From JBGTLA01 sp041744375 (GTDB lineage: Bacteria; Actinomycetota; Acidimicrobiia; Spongiisociales; ZC4RG35), in contig JBGTLA010000186.1 of NCBI GenBank assembly GCA_041744375.1, forward strand, positions 1-16,576: a stretch of DNA of 16,576 bases. Direction: 5' to 3'. Both the position numbers and the translations under genes were made by a program. The notes below the pieces were generated by a model. That model searched no databases and was not told the origin of the DNA. It worked only from the letters and a program-made list of their open reading frames with translations. Shown piece by piece: positions 6,496-13,423 of the stretch. Position 1 is the stretch's first letter. The number at the start of each line of letters is the position of its first letter.

Positions 6496-7475
6496 GACCC
6501 GACCCGGATGTGGACCTTGATGTTCTCGTCGGTCTTTCGGGCGGCGGCATAGGCGTCGGCGGCATCCTCTAATCCGAACTCGGCCGTGACCAGAACCGAG
6601 GGGTCGATGACGCCGCTGGCCAGGAAGCGGATCGTCTGGGGCCAGACTCCCATCGAGCCAATCAGACCGCGCACGGTGAGTGCCTTGGATTGGATCAAGC
6701 CGAGAGGGGCGGAGGGCTCGGAGCCGATGTCGATCCCGACGAAGGCGATCCTCCCCCCGTGCGCTGCCAGCCGAAATGTCTCCGCCAGAGCCGAAGAGGC
6801 GCCGGCGGCTTCGATCACTGCGTCGAACCCGCGCCCGGCCGTCCCCTCTGCCACTTCGTCGGTGAATGTCTCCGTGGTCGGGTCCAACGCTTCGGTCGCT
6901 CCGACTCGCCGGCCGAGGTCCCGGCGGTGTCCCTGTGGCTCTACGAGGGTCACGCGGGCATTCGTTGCGGCGGCTGCCATCACACACAGAAGCCCGATCG
7001 GCCCACCGCCGACAACGGCCACGTGGTCGCTCGGATCCAAACCCCCCAGGTGCCTCAGCGCGTTGTACGCCACTGAGAACGGCTCTACCAATGCGCCGTG
7101 GGTGTCGGTGAGCTCGTCAGGAATGCGATGGAGCCACTCTCCTCGGACTACGAACGTCTCTGCCGCCGCGCCGTCGATGTTGAATCCGAAGTGGTCCCGG
7201 CCACCGGGGCCGACGACGCACTCACCCACGACCCGATCACCGGGGGCAAAGCCCTCGACGCCGTCGCCGACTTCCACAACCTCCCCGCTCCATTCGTGCC
7301 CGGGTGTGACCGGGTACTCGAAGGGAATGATGTACTGGCCCGAGAGGAGCTCGAAGTCCGAGTGGCAAATACCGACAGCTCGGGAAGCAACGATCACTTC
7401 ACCCGTCCCGGGTACGGACGCTTCGACATCGGCCACGCTCAACTGGTTGGGGCCGACGAACTGAACTGCCCTCAT
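6492..7475 (-). CDS. Medium-chain dehydrogenase lacking the structural-zinc cysteines
   Basis: The 327-residue product starts at ATG 7475 with GGAGG upstream. Catalytic-zinc residues are C37 (GICHSD), H60 and E61 (PGHEWSG) and E131 (LVEPFSV). The Rossmann motif is GGGPIG (156-161). The lobe that normally carries four structural-zinc cysteines is shortened to GECVVGPGGRDHFGFN and keeps only one cysteine, so it has lost the structural metal and is some 15 residues shorter than its two paralogues here. It probably oxidises or reduces a polyol or sugar-derived alcohol with NAD(P). It overlaps the next dehydrogenase gene by four bases and follows the transporter fusion after 67 bases. Confidence 0.92.
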   Translation of the reverse strand: MRAVQFVGPNQLSVADVEASVPGTGEVIVASRAVGICHSDFELLSGQYIIPFEYPVTPGHEWSGEVVEVGDGVEGFAPGDRVVGECVVGPGGRDHFGFNIDGAAAETFVVRGEWLHRIPDELTDTHGALVEPFSVAYNALRHLGGLDPSDHVAVVGGGPIGLLCVMAAAATNARVTLVEPQGHRRDLGRRVGATEALDPTTETFTDEVAEGTAGRGFDAVIEAAGASSALAETFRLAAHGGRIAFVGIDIGSEPSAPLGLIQSKALTVRGLIGSMGVWPQTIRFLASGVIDPSVLVTAEFGLEDAADAYAAARKTDENIKVHIRVGS

Positions 7476-7542
7476 CGCGCTACCTCCGTCCGGTTCTGTC
7501 CGGCTCTTCGGTCATTGACTCCTCACCCTGGCATTGTGCATG

Positions 7543-10059
7543 TCATTCCGCCTTGTGCAGGCCACGCACCTGGCTGTAGATGACGGCGGCGGCCATGATC
7601 AGTGCACCTTGGAAGAAGTATTGCCAGGTCTGATCGAGCCGGAGGAACACGGTGGCGTTCTGTACCTGGACCACGAGGAACGCTCCGAGCAAGGTGCCCA
7701 GGAAGGTGCCCCTTCCTCCAAGCAGGCTCGTGCCGCCCAGGACGACAGCGGTGACACTGCTCAAGGTGTAGCCCACGCCCTGGGCGGGATCGCCGATGCC
7801 GAGCTGAGCGATGAGCACGATGGCGCCAAGGAACACGCACAGGGACACGGTGATATAGGCGAACATGCCGGTCCGGTTGACATTGATCCCGAGCCGACGG
7901 GCCGCGTCGTCATCGGATCCGATTGCGCGCAGCCGTCGACCCCAGTCATGCTTACGCAGGAGCCACTCCATGAGCACAGCGAGGCCGACGAGGAGGATGA
8001 AGGCCCACGGAACCGGCCCGACCCGGGCCTGGATGGCTCCCGTCACGTCGGCGGAGAAGATTCCCCCTGGACGGTTACGCAGCACAAAGCTCACCCCGCC
8101 CAGAGCAATGAAGGTCACCAGCGTTGCGGCGACCGGTGTGAAGCGGAGGTATCGGATCAGGAATCCATTGAAGGAGCCGACGGTCGCTGCCACGAGAAGC
8201 ATGGCCAGGACACCCAAGGCCATGAAGCCGAAGCCGTGTCCGGATATGAGGAAGAATGATCCGACCACCACCAGCAGTCCGGCGAGGGGGCCGACGGAGA
8301 GGTCGATGCCGGCCACCATCAGTGCGATCGTCTGGCCGAGCGATATGAAGCCGAGCGCGGTCACGAGCATCAGCACCGAGGTGATGTTGAATGTGCTGAT
8401 GTACTGAGGGTTGCCGGAGTACACGTACGCACCGAGGGCCAGGATCACCAGCGCCAGGATGAGGACAGGGGCGTAATCGCCTTCCAGGAACCGCCGGAAT
8501 GACGACGACGTGCGGGTTCGCTCCTCGGCCGGGATCTCGGCTTTCTCCGTGGTGGCATGGACGGCAGCGCGGACAATGCGATCCTCGGTGACGTTGTCGC
8601 CCCCCAGCTCCTCGACGACATGGCCCCTCGACATTACGTAGACCCGGTCGCAGATGCCCTCGAGCTCGTGGGCGTCGGAGGAGGAAACGACGACGGGGAT
8701 TCCGTCGGCGGCGATCTCGCGGAGGATCCGATAGATCTCGACCCGTGCTCCCACATCGACGCCCTGGGTTGGCTCATCGGCGATGACCATCACGGGATCG
8801 GAGAGCAGGGCACGAGCGGTCACGACTTTCTGCTGGTTTCCGCCCGAAAGGCTGGTGACTTGCGCCTCCAGAGACGGGTGGCGCACGTTCAGCTCTGAAA
8901 GCTCCGACGAAACGGCCGCTACTTCGTCGGCCCGGCTGAGAAGGCCGAGCTTCCGGAACCGTGCCAGGGAGCCGACGGCGGCGTTCTCCCGCACACTGAG
9001 CCGCATCATGAGCCCATCTTTGTGTCGGTCGGCTGGGATATATGCCGACCTTTCGCGCAGGGTCTTTACGTCTCGGGGCTGGTCGTCGACGGTAACTGAG
9101 CCTTTGAAGTCGACGAGGCCCGCCAACGCGGCGAGCAGCTCGCTCTGCCCGTTGCCGACGATGCCACCCACCCCGACGATCTCGCCACGGCGGGCAGTCA
9201 TGCTCACGGTCGAGAAGGAAGGCCCACTCAGCCCCTCGATCCGAAGGTAGCCGTCCGGCACATCGGCGAGATCCGGCTTGTCCGGGAATGTCGAGCCGGC
9301 CAGACGCCGACCCACGATCCAAGTGACGAGCTCGTCATCGGAGACTTCGGCGACGGACGCCGTGCCGCTGACGCGGCCGTCGCGCAGTACGGTCACCCGT
9401 GTGCCGAGCTGGCGTACCTCGGCCAGCCGGTGGGTGATGTAGACGATCGCCGTGCCGCGCTCAGCCGCGGCGCGGATGTGGGAGAAGAGGACGTTCGATG
9501 CTTCCCTCCCGAGGGGTGCCGTCGGCTCGTCGAGGATGAGGATCTTGGGGCGCACTGCCAAGGCCTTGGCCACCTCCAGGAGGTGCTTATTCGCCAGGGT
9601 CAGGCTGTGGATCGGGTCTCGCAAGTGGGCGTGGAGGCCCACTTCGTGGAGCAGATCGCGCATTGCGGCCTCTTCCGATTTCCCGGAGGCCAGCTTCTCG
9701 CGTGGCACCGCTAGGCGGATGTTCTCGGCGATCGTCATGTCGGGGAGCAACGCCGGATGCTGATGAACGATGGCGATCTCCAGGGAGCGCGCTAGCTCGG
9801 GAGTGAGAAACGAGAACTCCTGATCGGCCATGAATATCGTGCCTTCATCGGGCAGCGTTTCACCGGCGGCGATACCCATCAGTGTGGATTTGCCTGCCCC
9901 GTTCTCTCCAAGAAGGGCGTGTATCTCCCCGCTCACCGCGCTTAGCGAGACATCGCTGAGCGCCTGCACCCCGTCGTAGCTCTTGGATATCCCGGTGAGG
10001 ACAAGGAGAGGCTCCTCAAGAGCCGATGGCTCGTCCGGCGATGTCAACATGCCATGCAT
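7543..10059 (-). CDS. Sugar-type ABC importer: two ATPase domains fused to a permease (RbsA-RbsC-like)
   Basis: The 838-residue product starts at ATG 10059, preceded by AGGCAGG. ATPase domain 1 (about 18-250) has Walker A GENGAGKST (51-59), Walker B ILILDEPTAPLG (173-184) and the switch histidine in YITHR, with a degenerate signature (LTLANKHLLEVAKAL). Domain 2 (about 270-505) has a degenerate Walker A (GGIVGNGQSE), a canonical LSGGNQQK (404-411) and DEPTQGVDVG. This asymmetry is normal for RbsA/MglA proteins. Residues 530-838 are a hydrophobic permease of the RbsC type, with the landmarks LMVAGIDLSVG and VTAVVLGGTSLLGGRG. Ribose-type ATPases and permeases are usually separate proteins, and here they are continuous. 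The solute-binding lipoprotein lies upstream in the operon and a second permease lies in the divergent operon. Confidence 0.95.
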   Translation of the reverse strand: MHGMLTSPDEPSALEEPLLVLTGISKSYDGVQALSDVSLSAVSGEIHALLGENGAGKSTLMGIAAGETLPDEGTIFMADQEFSFLTPELARSLEIAIVHQHPALLPDMTIAENIRLAVPREKLASGKSEEAAMRDLLHEVGLHAHLRDPIHSLTLANKHLLEVAKALAVRPKILILDEPTAPLGREASNVLFSHIRAAAERGTAIVYITHRLAEVRQLGTRVTVLRDGRVSGTASVAEVSDDELVTWIVGRRLAGSTFPDKPDLADVPDGYLRIEGLSGPSFSTVSMTARRGEIVGVGGIVGNGQSELLAALAGLVDFKGSVTVDDQPRDVKTLRERSAYIPADRHKDGLMMRLSVRENAAVGSLARFRKLGLLSRADEVAAVSSELSELNVRHPSLEAQVTSLSGGNQQKVVTARALLSDPVMVIADEPTQGVDVGARVEIYRILREIAADGIPVVVSSSDAHELEGICDRVYVMSRGHVVEELGGDNVTEDRIVRAAVHATTEKAEIPAEERTRTSSSFRRFLEGDYAPVLILALVILALGAYVYSGNPQYISTFNITSVLMLVTALGFISLGQTIALMVAGIDLSVGPLAGLLVVVGSFFLISGHGFGFMALGVLAMLLVAATVGSFNGFLIRYLRFTPVAATLVTFIALGGVSFVLRNRPGGIFSADVTGAIQARVGPVPWAFILLVGLAVLMEWLLRKHDWGRRLRAIGSDDDAARRLGINVNRTGMFAYITVSLCVFLGAIVLIAQLGIGDPAQGVGYTLSSVTAVVLGGTSLLGGRGTFLGTLLGAFLVVQVQNATVFLRLDQTWQYFFQGALIMAAAVIYSQVRGLHKAE

Positions 10060-10072
10060 TCTGCCTGCCTAG

Positions 10073-10109
10073 AGATGGGTGGGGATCGTGATCCGATCCC
10101 CACCCATCT
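10073..10109 (-). other. Strong hairpin between binding-protein and ATPase genes (15-bp perfect stem, 7-base loop)
   Basis: AGATGGGTGGGGATC (10073-10087) and GATCCCCACCCATCT (10095-10109) are exact inverse complements. The hairpin lies in the 71-base gap after the binding-protein stop. No T-run follows on the minus strand, so it is a poor intrinsic terminator. In comparable operons (malE-malF) an intercistronic stem protects the 5' message and keeps the binding protein more abundant than the membrane parts. That role here is inferred. Confidence 0.75.
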
Positions 10110-10130
10110 GGAGCCTAGACAATTCAGGCG

Positions 10131-11327
10131 TCAGCGCATCAACGCTGCCTGGTCCTCGCCAGACATCTCTGCCGATAGGTAGATGTCGCCTGGCAGGTCA
10201 GGCTCGCACTGCACCTCACTCGGATCACCGGTGAGACTGTTCTCGAACGGCATGTGCTGGTGGCTCGTGCTGTCCGGAGGCGTCCCTCCCGTCGCCAGGG
10301 CCACCGCCCACTGAACGGCTGTCCGGGAATGGTCGTTCCCCGTCTCGATCGTGAACAGCTTGAAGTCCGGGTTGTCGGCCTGGACCTCCTGCCAGAAGCA
10401 CCCGAGTACATTGCCGTCGGATGTGGCGATGGCAGGAATGGACCTGCCACTGTTCCCGAACTCGGGCAAGGCCCCCACCAGCGACGGACCGAAGTCAGAC
10501 ACGATGATATCGATCTGCGGGTATCGGGCTATGGCGGCGGTGAGGACCTGCTGGGTCACGGCTGGGTCCCAGTTGGTCGGCTCGAAGGGCTGTTCACCGA
10601 TGAACTCGAACAGGCCGGTGGGCTCGAGGACCTCATGAAGCCCTTCCGCCTCCAGTACGCCCTGGCTGTTGCCGGGAGGGCCGCTAAGCATCAGGACCGT
10701 TCCGCCCTCGGGGAAGTTCTCGAGGATCCAGTTCCCCCAGGTGCGTCCGTCGTCGGCGGAGTCCAGAGAGACGTACAGGTCGTAGTCGACTCCGTCCTCG
10801 CCACCGGGGAAAACCCGATAGGGCACCGTCACGACCCCCGCCTCGTAAGCGCTTCGCAACGCAGGAAGCATGGCCTCACCGGCATCAGGGAAGACGACCA
10901 GGGCATCTACACCGGTGGCCACCATGCCCTGGATATCGGAGATCGCCTTCTGGGTGTCACCCTGGCCGTCGGCGTACTCAAACGAGGTGACGCTCGGGCA
11001 CTTCTCAGCCTCTTCCCGCGCCGAGGCCGTCGTGACTAATCGCCAGCTGTTACCACCAAAGCCATCGGTCATCCCGAGAACGATCTCGTCGGGCCCGCAC
11101 CAAGATGGGACATCGCCATCGGGAGCTTCTCCGGCGGTGGTGTCAGGCGTGTCAGGCGTGTCCGTCGGTTCCGTGGTTGGATCCGGTGTCTCGGCGGCAG
11201 TCGTCACCGGCGCATCGCTGGCCACTGTGGTCGTGGCTCCGGTTCCGTCGCCACCACAGGCTGCAAGTGCCATGGCGAGGACGGTCAAGAGCGAAATCCA
11301 CCTTGTGGTCGACCGACTAGATCTCAT
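10131..11327 (-). CDS. Solute-binding lipoprotein of a sugar-type ABC importer
   Basis: The 398-residue product starts at ATG 11327, six bases after AAAGGAAG. The signal peptide ends in the lipobox LAAC with the lipidated C24. A Thr/Pro/Asp-rich linker (about 26-72) follows, typical of actinobacterial lipoproteins held off the membrane. The mature part is a type-1 periplasmic-binding fold: DGFGGNSWRLVTTASAREEA, then DGQGDTQKAISDIQGMVATG and VDALVVFPDAG, then AIARYPQIDIIVSD, as in ribose/xylose/autoinducer-2 binding proteins. It should capture the substrate outside the membrane for the fused ABC protein and the separate permease. It is the first large gene of the minus-strand operon, driven from the divergent, LacI-controlled promoter. 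The ligand cannot be predicted from the sequence. Confidence 0.95.
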   Translation of the reverse strand: MRSSRSTTRWISLLTVLAMALAACGGDGTGATTTVASDAPVTTAAETPDPTTEPTDTPDTPDTTAGEAPDGDVPSWCGPDEIVLGMTDGFGGNSWRLVTTASAREEAEKCPSVTSFEYADGQGDTQKAISDIQGMVATGVDALVVFPDAGEAMLPALRSAYEAGVVTVPYRVFPGGEDGVDYDLYVSLDSADDGRTWGNWILENFPEGGTVLMLSGPPGNSQGVLEAEGLHEVLEPTGLFEFIGEQPFEPTNWDPAVTQQVLTAAIARYPQIDIIVSDFGPSLVGALPEFGNSGRSIPAIATSDGNVLGCFWQEVQADNPDFKLFTIETGNDHSRTAVQWAVALATGGTPPDSTSHQHMPFENSLTGDPSEVQCEPDLPGDIYLSAEMSGEDQAALMR

Positions 11328-11409
11328 GACGGCTTCCTTTCTCTGCGGGATGAGTGAATTCTTCGTTCGGCAATGAACAATGTCGTTCGGGTTGTGCTGG
11401 ATAGTCCAT
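11317..11409 (-). CDS. Possible 30-residue leader peptide overlapping the binding-protein start
   Basis: An ATG at 11409 follows a perfect AGGAGG (11413-11418 on the complement, three bases away), the strongest ribosome site in this leader. The frame encodes 30 residues (begins MDYPAQPERHC, ends KGSRHEI) and stops at 11317-11319, after the start of the lipoprotein gene at 11327, an 11-base overlap. This layout is typical of a translated leader that couples to, or limits, the downstream cistron. The composition is ordinary and there are no runs of one amino acid, so classical attenuation by charged-tRNA starvation is not indicated. No homologue is known to me. The peptide itself may have no function. 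Confidence 0.4.
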   Translation of the reverse strand: MDYPAQPERHCSLPNEEFTHPAEKGSRHEI

Positions 11410-11449
11410 GGTCCTCCTCTGACGTGCCCGGCGGCGTCGAGCGCCGCGA

Positions 11450-11478
11450 ACCCTACAGAGCTGTGGGCTCAGATGCAA
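11450..11478 (-). promoter_or_regulatory. Promoter of the transporter operon (TTGCAT, 17 bp, TAGGGT)
   Basis: On the minus strand TTGCAT (11478-11473) is followed by exactly 17 bases and TAGGGT (11455-11450), which fits TAnnnT. The -35 box is one arm of the LacI palindrome, so repressor binding would exclude RNA polymerase. The predicted start near 11443 gives a leader of about 115 bases containing the possible 30-codon peptide. Confidence 0.6.
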
Positions 11479-11487
11479 GCGCTTGCA
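11474..11487. promoter_or_regulatory. LacI-family operator TGCAAGCGCTTGCA in the divergent promoter
   Basis: This is a perfect 14-bp palindrome identical to the core of the site at 2783-2798 and is the only other full copy in the window. It lies between the minus-strand transporter operon and the plus-strand permease/catabolic operon and overlaps the -35 boxes read in both directions. One repressor dimer could therefore silence both operons. Confidence 0.85.
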
Positions 11488-11511
11488 ACATCGGCCTGGC
11501 GCTGGTACGTT
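11483..11511 (+). promoter_or_regulatory. Promoter of the permease/catabolic operon (TTGCAA, 17 bp, TACGTT)
   Basis: TTGCAA (11483-11488) lies in the right arm of the LacI palindrome. After exactly 17 bases comes TACGTT (11506-11511), which fits TAnnnT. Transcription would start near 11518, directly at a GTG (11519). It mirrors the promoter on the other strand. Confidence 0.6.
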
Positions 11512-11535
11512 CAGCCCAGTGACGGAGCAGAGAAG

Positions 11536-12555
11536 CTGATCGAGAGCCACGCCACCCTGGAGCGACCTCGCCGCAGTCTGACCTCCCTTTTCCCGGGCGG
11601 GCTGCTGATGGTTCTCGCTGGGATCGGGCTGCTCATCGTCGCCGGAGCCGTGTTCGCACCTTCCAGCATCAGCCGAGGGGCTATCCTGGGGATGGTGCCG
11701 TATGCGGCCGTCCTCGCCGTTGCCGGTCTCGGACAGACGCTGGTTGTCCAGCAGGGAGGGATCGACCTCTCGGTACCAGGAGCGATCTCGGTCACAGTCG
11801 TGATCTCGACCCATCAGGCGAATGGCCAGGATGACCGAGTGCTCTACGCAGTCTCCCTCGCTCTGGTGGTGGTGCTCATCGCTGGGACCGTCAACGGATT
11901 CCTCGTGAGCCGTCTCCGCTTGAACCCGATCATCGCCACCCTTGGCATGAACGCACTTCTCTACTCCGTGGTCCTCGGGCTCTCGGGCGGAATCCCGCGA
12001 GGCACAACCCGGTTGCTCAGGAACCTGGTCGCCGGCTCGACGCTGGGCATTCCGAATTCGGTGTACTACGCCGCAGTGGCGGCAGTAGCTGTGACGATAC
12101 TTCTCAAGAGGACCGTGGCGGGACGCCGGTTCGAGGCCGTGGGCGCCAACTCGGCAGCGGCGTGGGCGGCGGGGCTGTGGGTCAAGCGACACGGGATGGC
12201 GGCTTACATCTGGGCCATGGTCCTGTACTGGGTCGCCGGAGTCTTGATCGCCGGCATCGTGAACCAGCCGACTGCCTATCAGGGTGACGCCTACCTCCTC
12301 TCGTCAGTGGCGGCGGTCGTGCTCGGAGGGACGTCTCTGCTCGGTGGCAAGGGTTATCCGGTGTCGACTGTCCTCGCCGCCCTGTTCCTGGTCCAGCTCG
12401 GGCAGTTCGTACTTGCTCTCGGAGTGACGACCGCGATCCGAACGCTGGTCGAGGCGGCCGCCTTGGCCACGGGCGTCGCGCTACACACCGTCAACTGGTC
12501 GGCAGTGAAAGCCAGGCTCCTCCGAGGAGGAGGGGCGATCGCGGCTGGTGCCTAG
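11536..12555 (+). CDS. Second RbsC-type ABC permease (start uncertain)
   Basis: The product is a hydrophobic permease of about 340 residues in the branched-chain/ribose permease family. Landmarks are VVQQGGIDLSVPGAIS, LRLNPIIATLGMNALLYSVV and VAAVVLGGTSLLGGKGYP, parallel to the permease half of the fused gene. The frame is open from ATG 11380, but codons before about 11518 cross the operator and promoter. ATG 11473 lies in the operator and upstream of the predicted mRNA start. I place the start at CTG 11536, eight bases after GGAG, which gives the usual 25-30 residues before the first membrane segment. ATG 11608 would cut into that segment. A leaderless GTG at 11519 is one base out of frame. 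It is the first gene of the plus operon and the probable partner of the ATPase-permease fusion. Confidence 0.85.
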   Translation: MIESHATLERPRRSLTSLFPGGLLMVLAGIGLLIVAGAVFAPSSISRGAILGMVPYAAVLAVAGLGQTLVVQQGGIDLSVPGAISVTVVISTHQANGQDDRVLYAVSLALVVVLIAGTVNGFLVSRLRLNPIIATLGMNALLYSVVLGLSGGIPRGTTRLLRNLVAGSTLGIPNSVYYAAVAAVAVTILLKRTVAGRRFEAVGANSAAAWAAGLWVKRHGMAAYIWAMVLYWVAGVLIAGIVNQPTAYQGDAYLLSSVAAVVLGGTSLLGGKGYPVSTVLAALFLVQLGQFVLALGVTTAIRTLVEAAALATGVALHTVNWSAVKARLLRGGGAIAAGA

Positions 12556-12589
12556 CGGCATCACGACTCGGCATGCAGGAGGTATCCAC

Positions 12590-13372
12590 ATGAGAATGGA
12601 AGGACGCACGGTGATCGTCACGGGGGGAGCCCAGGGTATCGGGCGCGGCATCGCCGAACGGCTGGCCGCTGAAGGCGCCCACGTAATGATCGGTGACCTG
12701 AACGCCGAGGGCGCCGCCGAGGTGGCCGCAGCGGTCAGAGACCAGGGCCTCAGCGCCGACGCCCATAGGGTCGACGTCAGCCAGCGGGCCTCGACCCAGG
12801 AGCTCATCGCCGCCACCGTCGCGAGATTCGGACAGCTCGACGTTATGTTCAACAACGCTGGCTTCAACAAGCCCGAGCCCTTCCTAGATATCACCGAGGA
12901 AGTCTGGCAACGCGTGATGGACGTAAACGCCCTGGGCGTTTTGGTCGGCACCCAGGAAGCCGCCAAACAGATCATGAGCCAGGGGACGGGGGGCAAGATC
13001 GTCAACACCGCCTCGATCGCCTCTCGCCAGGGCTTCCCCGCCTTCGCCCCCTACTGCGCATCAAAGGCCGCCGTGCTGTCCCTAACGCAGGCAGCGGCAC
13101 GCGCCCTCGCCCCCCACGGGATCACGGTGAACGGGTTCGCACCCGGTGTCGTCGACACTCCGCTCTGGGAGCAGCTCGATCTCGAGTTGGTCAGAATCGG
13201 CGAAGCCGAGAAACCCGGCGAGGCGATGGCCAACTTCTCGGCCGGGATCCTGCTCGGTCGTCCCGCCCAACCCGAAGACATAACCGGGACGGCGCTCTTC
13301 CTGGCCTCATCCGAGTCCGACTACATGACAGGGCAGATCGTCATGATCGACGGCGGGATGGTGTTGGTGTGA
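12590..13372 (+). CDS. Classical SDR dehydrogenase (FabG-like)
   Basis: The 260-residue product starts at ATG 12590, seven bases after AGGAGG (12577-12582); earlier in-frame codons overlap the permease end. It has the complete classical SDR set: TGGAQGIG (11-18), D36 in IGDLN (NAD preference), NNAG (88-91), catalytic S142, Y155 and K159 (YCASK), and the C-terminal TGQIVMIDGG. The length is standard. Such enzymes oxidise a secondary hydroxyl or reduce the ketone of sugars, polyols, hydroxyacids or acyl derivatives. In this operon, between a permease and a hydrolase, it is likely an early oxidative step on the imported compound. The substrate is not predictable. Confidence 0.95.
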   Translation: MRMEGRTVIVTGGAQGIGRGIAERLAAEGAHVMIGDLNAEGAAEVAAAVRDQGLSADAHRVDVSQRASTQELIAATVARFGQLDVMFNNAGFNKPEPFLDITEEVWQRVMDVNALGVLVGTQEAAKQIMSQGTGGKIVNTASIASRQGFPAFAPYCASKAAVLSLTQAAARALAPHGITVNGFAPGVVDTPLWEQLDLELVRIGEAEKPGEAMANFSAGILLGRPAQPEDITGTALFLASSESDYMTGQIVMIDGGMVLV

Positions 13373-13423
13373 GGTGGTGGTCAGGGGATTACATCTCCGA
13401 TGATCTGAAGAGGGGCTACGTCC

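Noticed and set aside
6496..6987. Extension of the 5470-6495 dehydrogenase to 6987
   Set aside because: It is arginine-rich out-of-frame translation of the neighbouring dehydrogenase gene; the GTG at 6495 starts the family's usual MKA motif.
7534..8259. Plus-strand frame rich in Glu, Asp, His and Gly opposite the permease domain
   Set aside because: It is an antisense shadow of a well-supported permease domain with no ribosome site.
11380..11535. Upstream extension of the second permease
   Set aside because: The frame is open, but it crosses the operator and promoters and has no ribosome site; permeases of this family start 20-30 residues before the first membrane segment.
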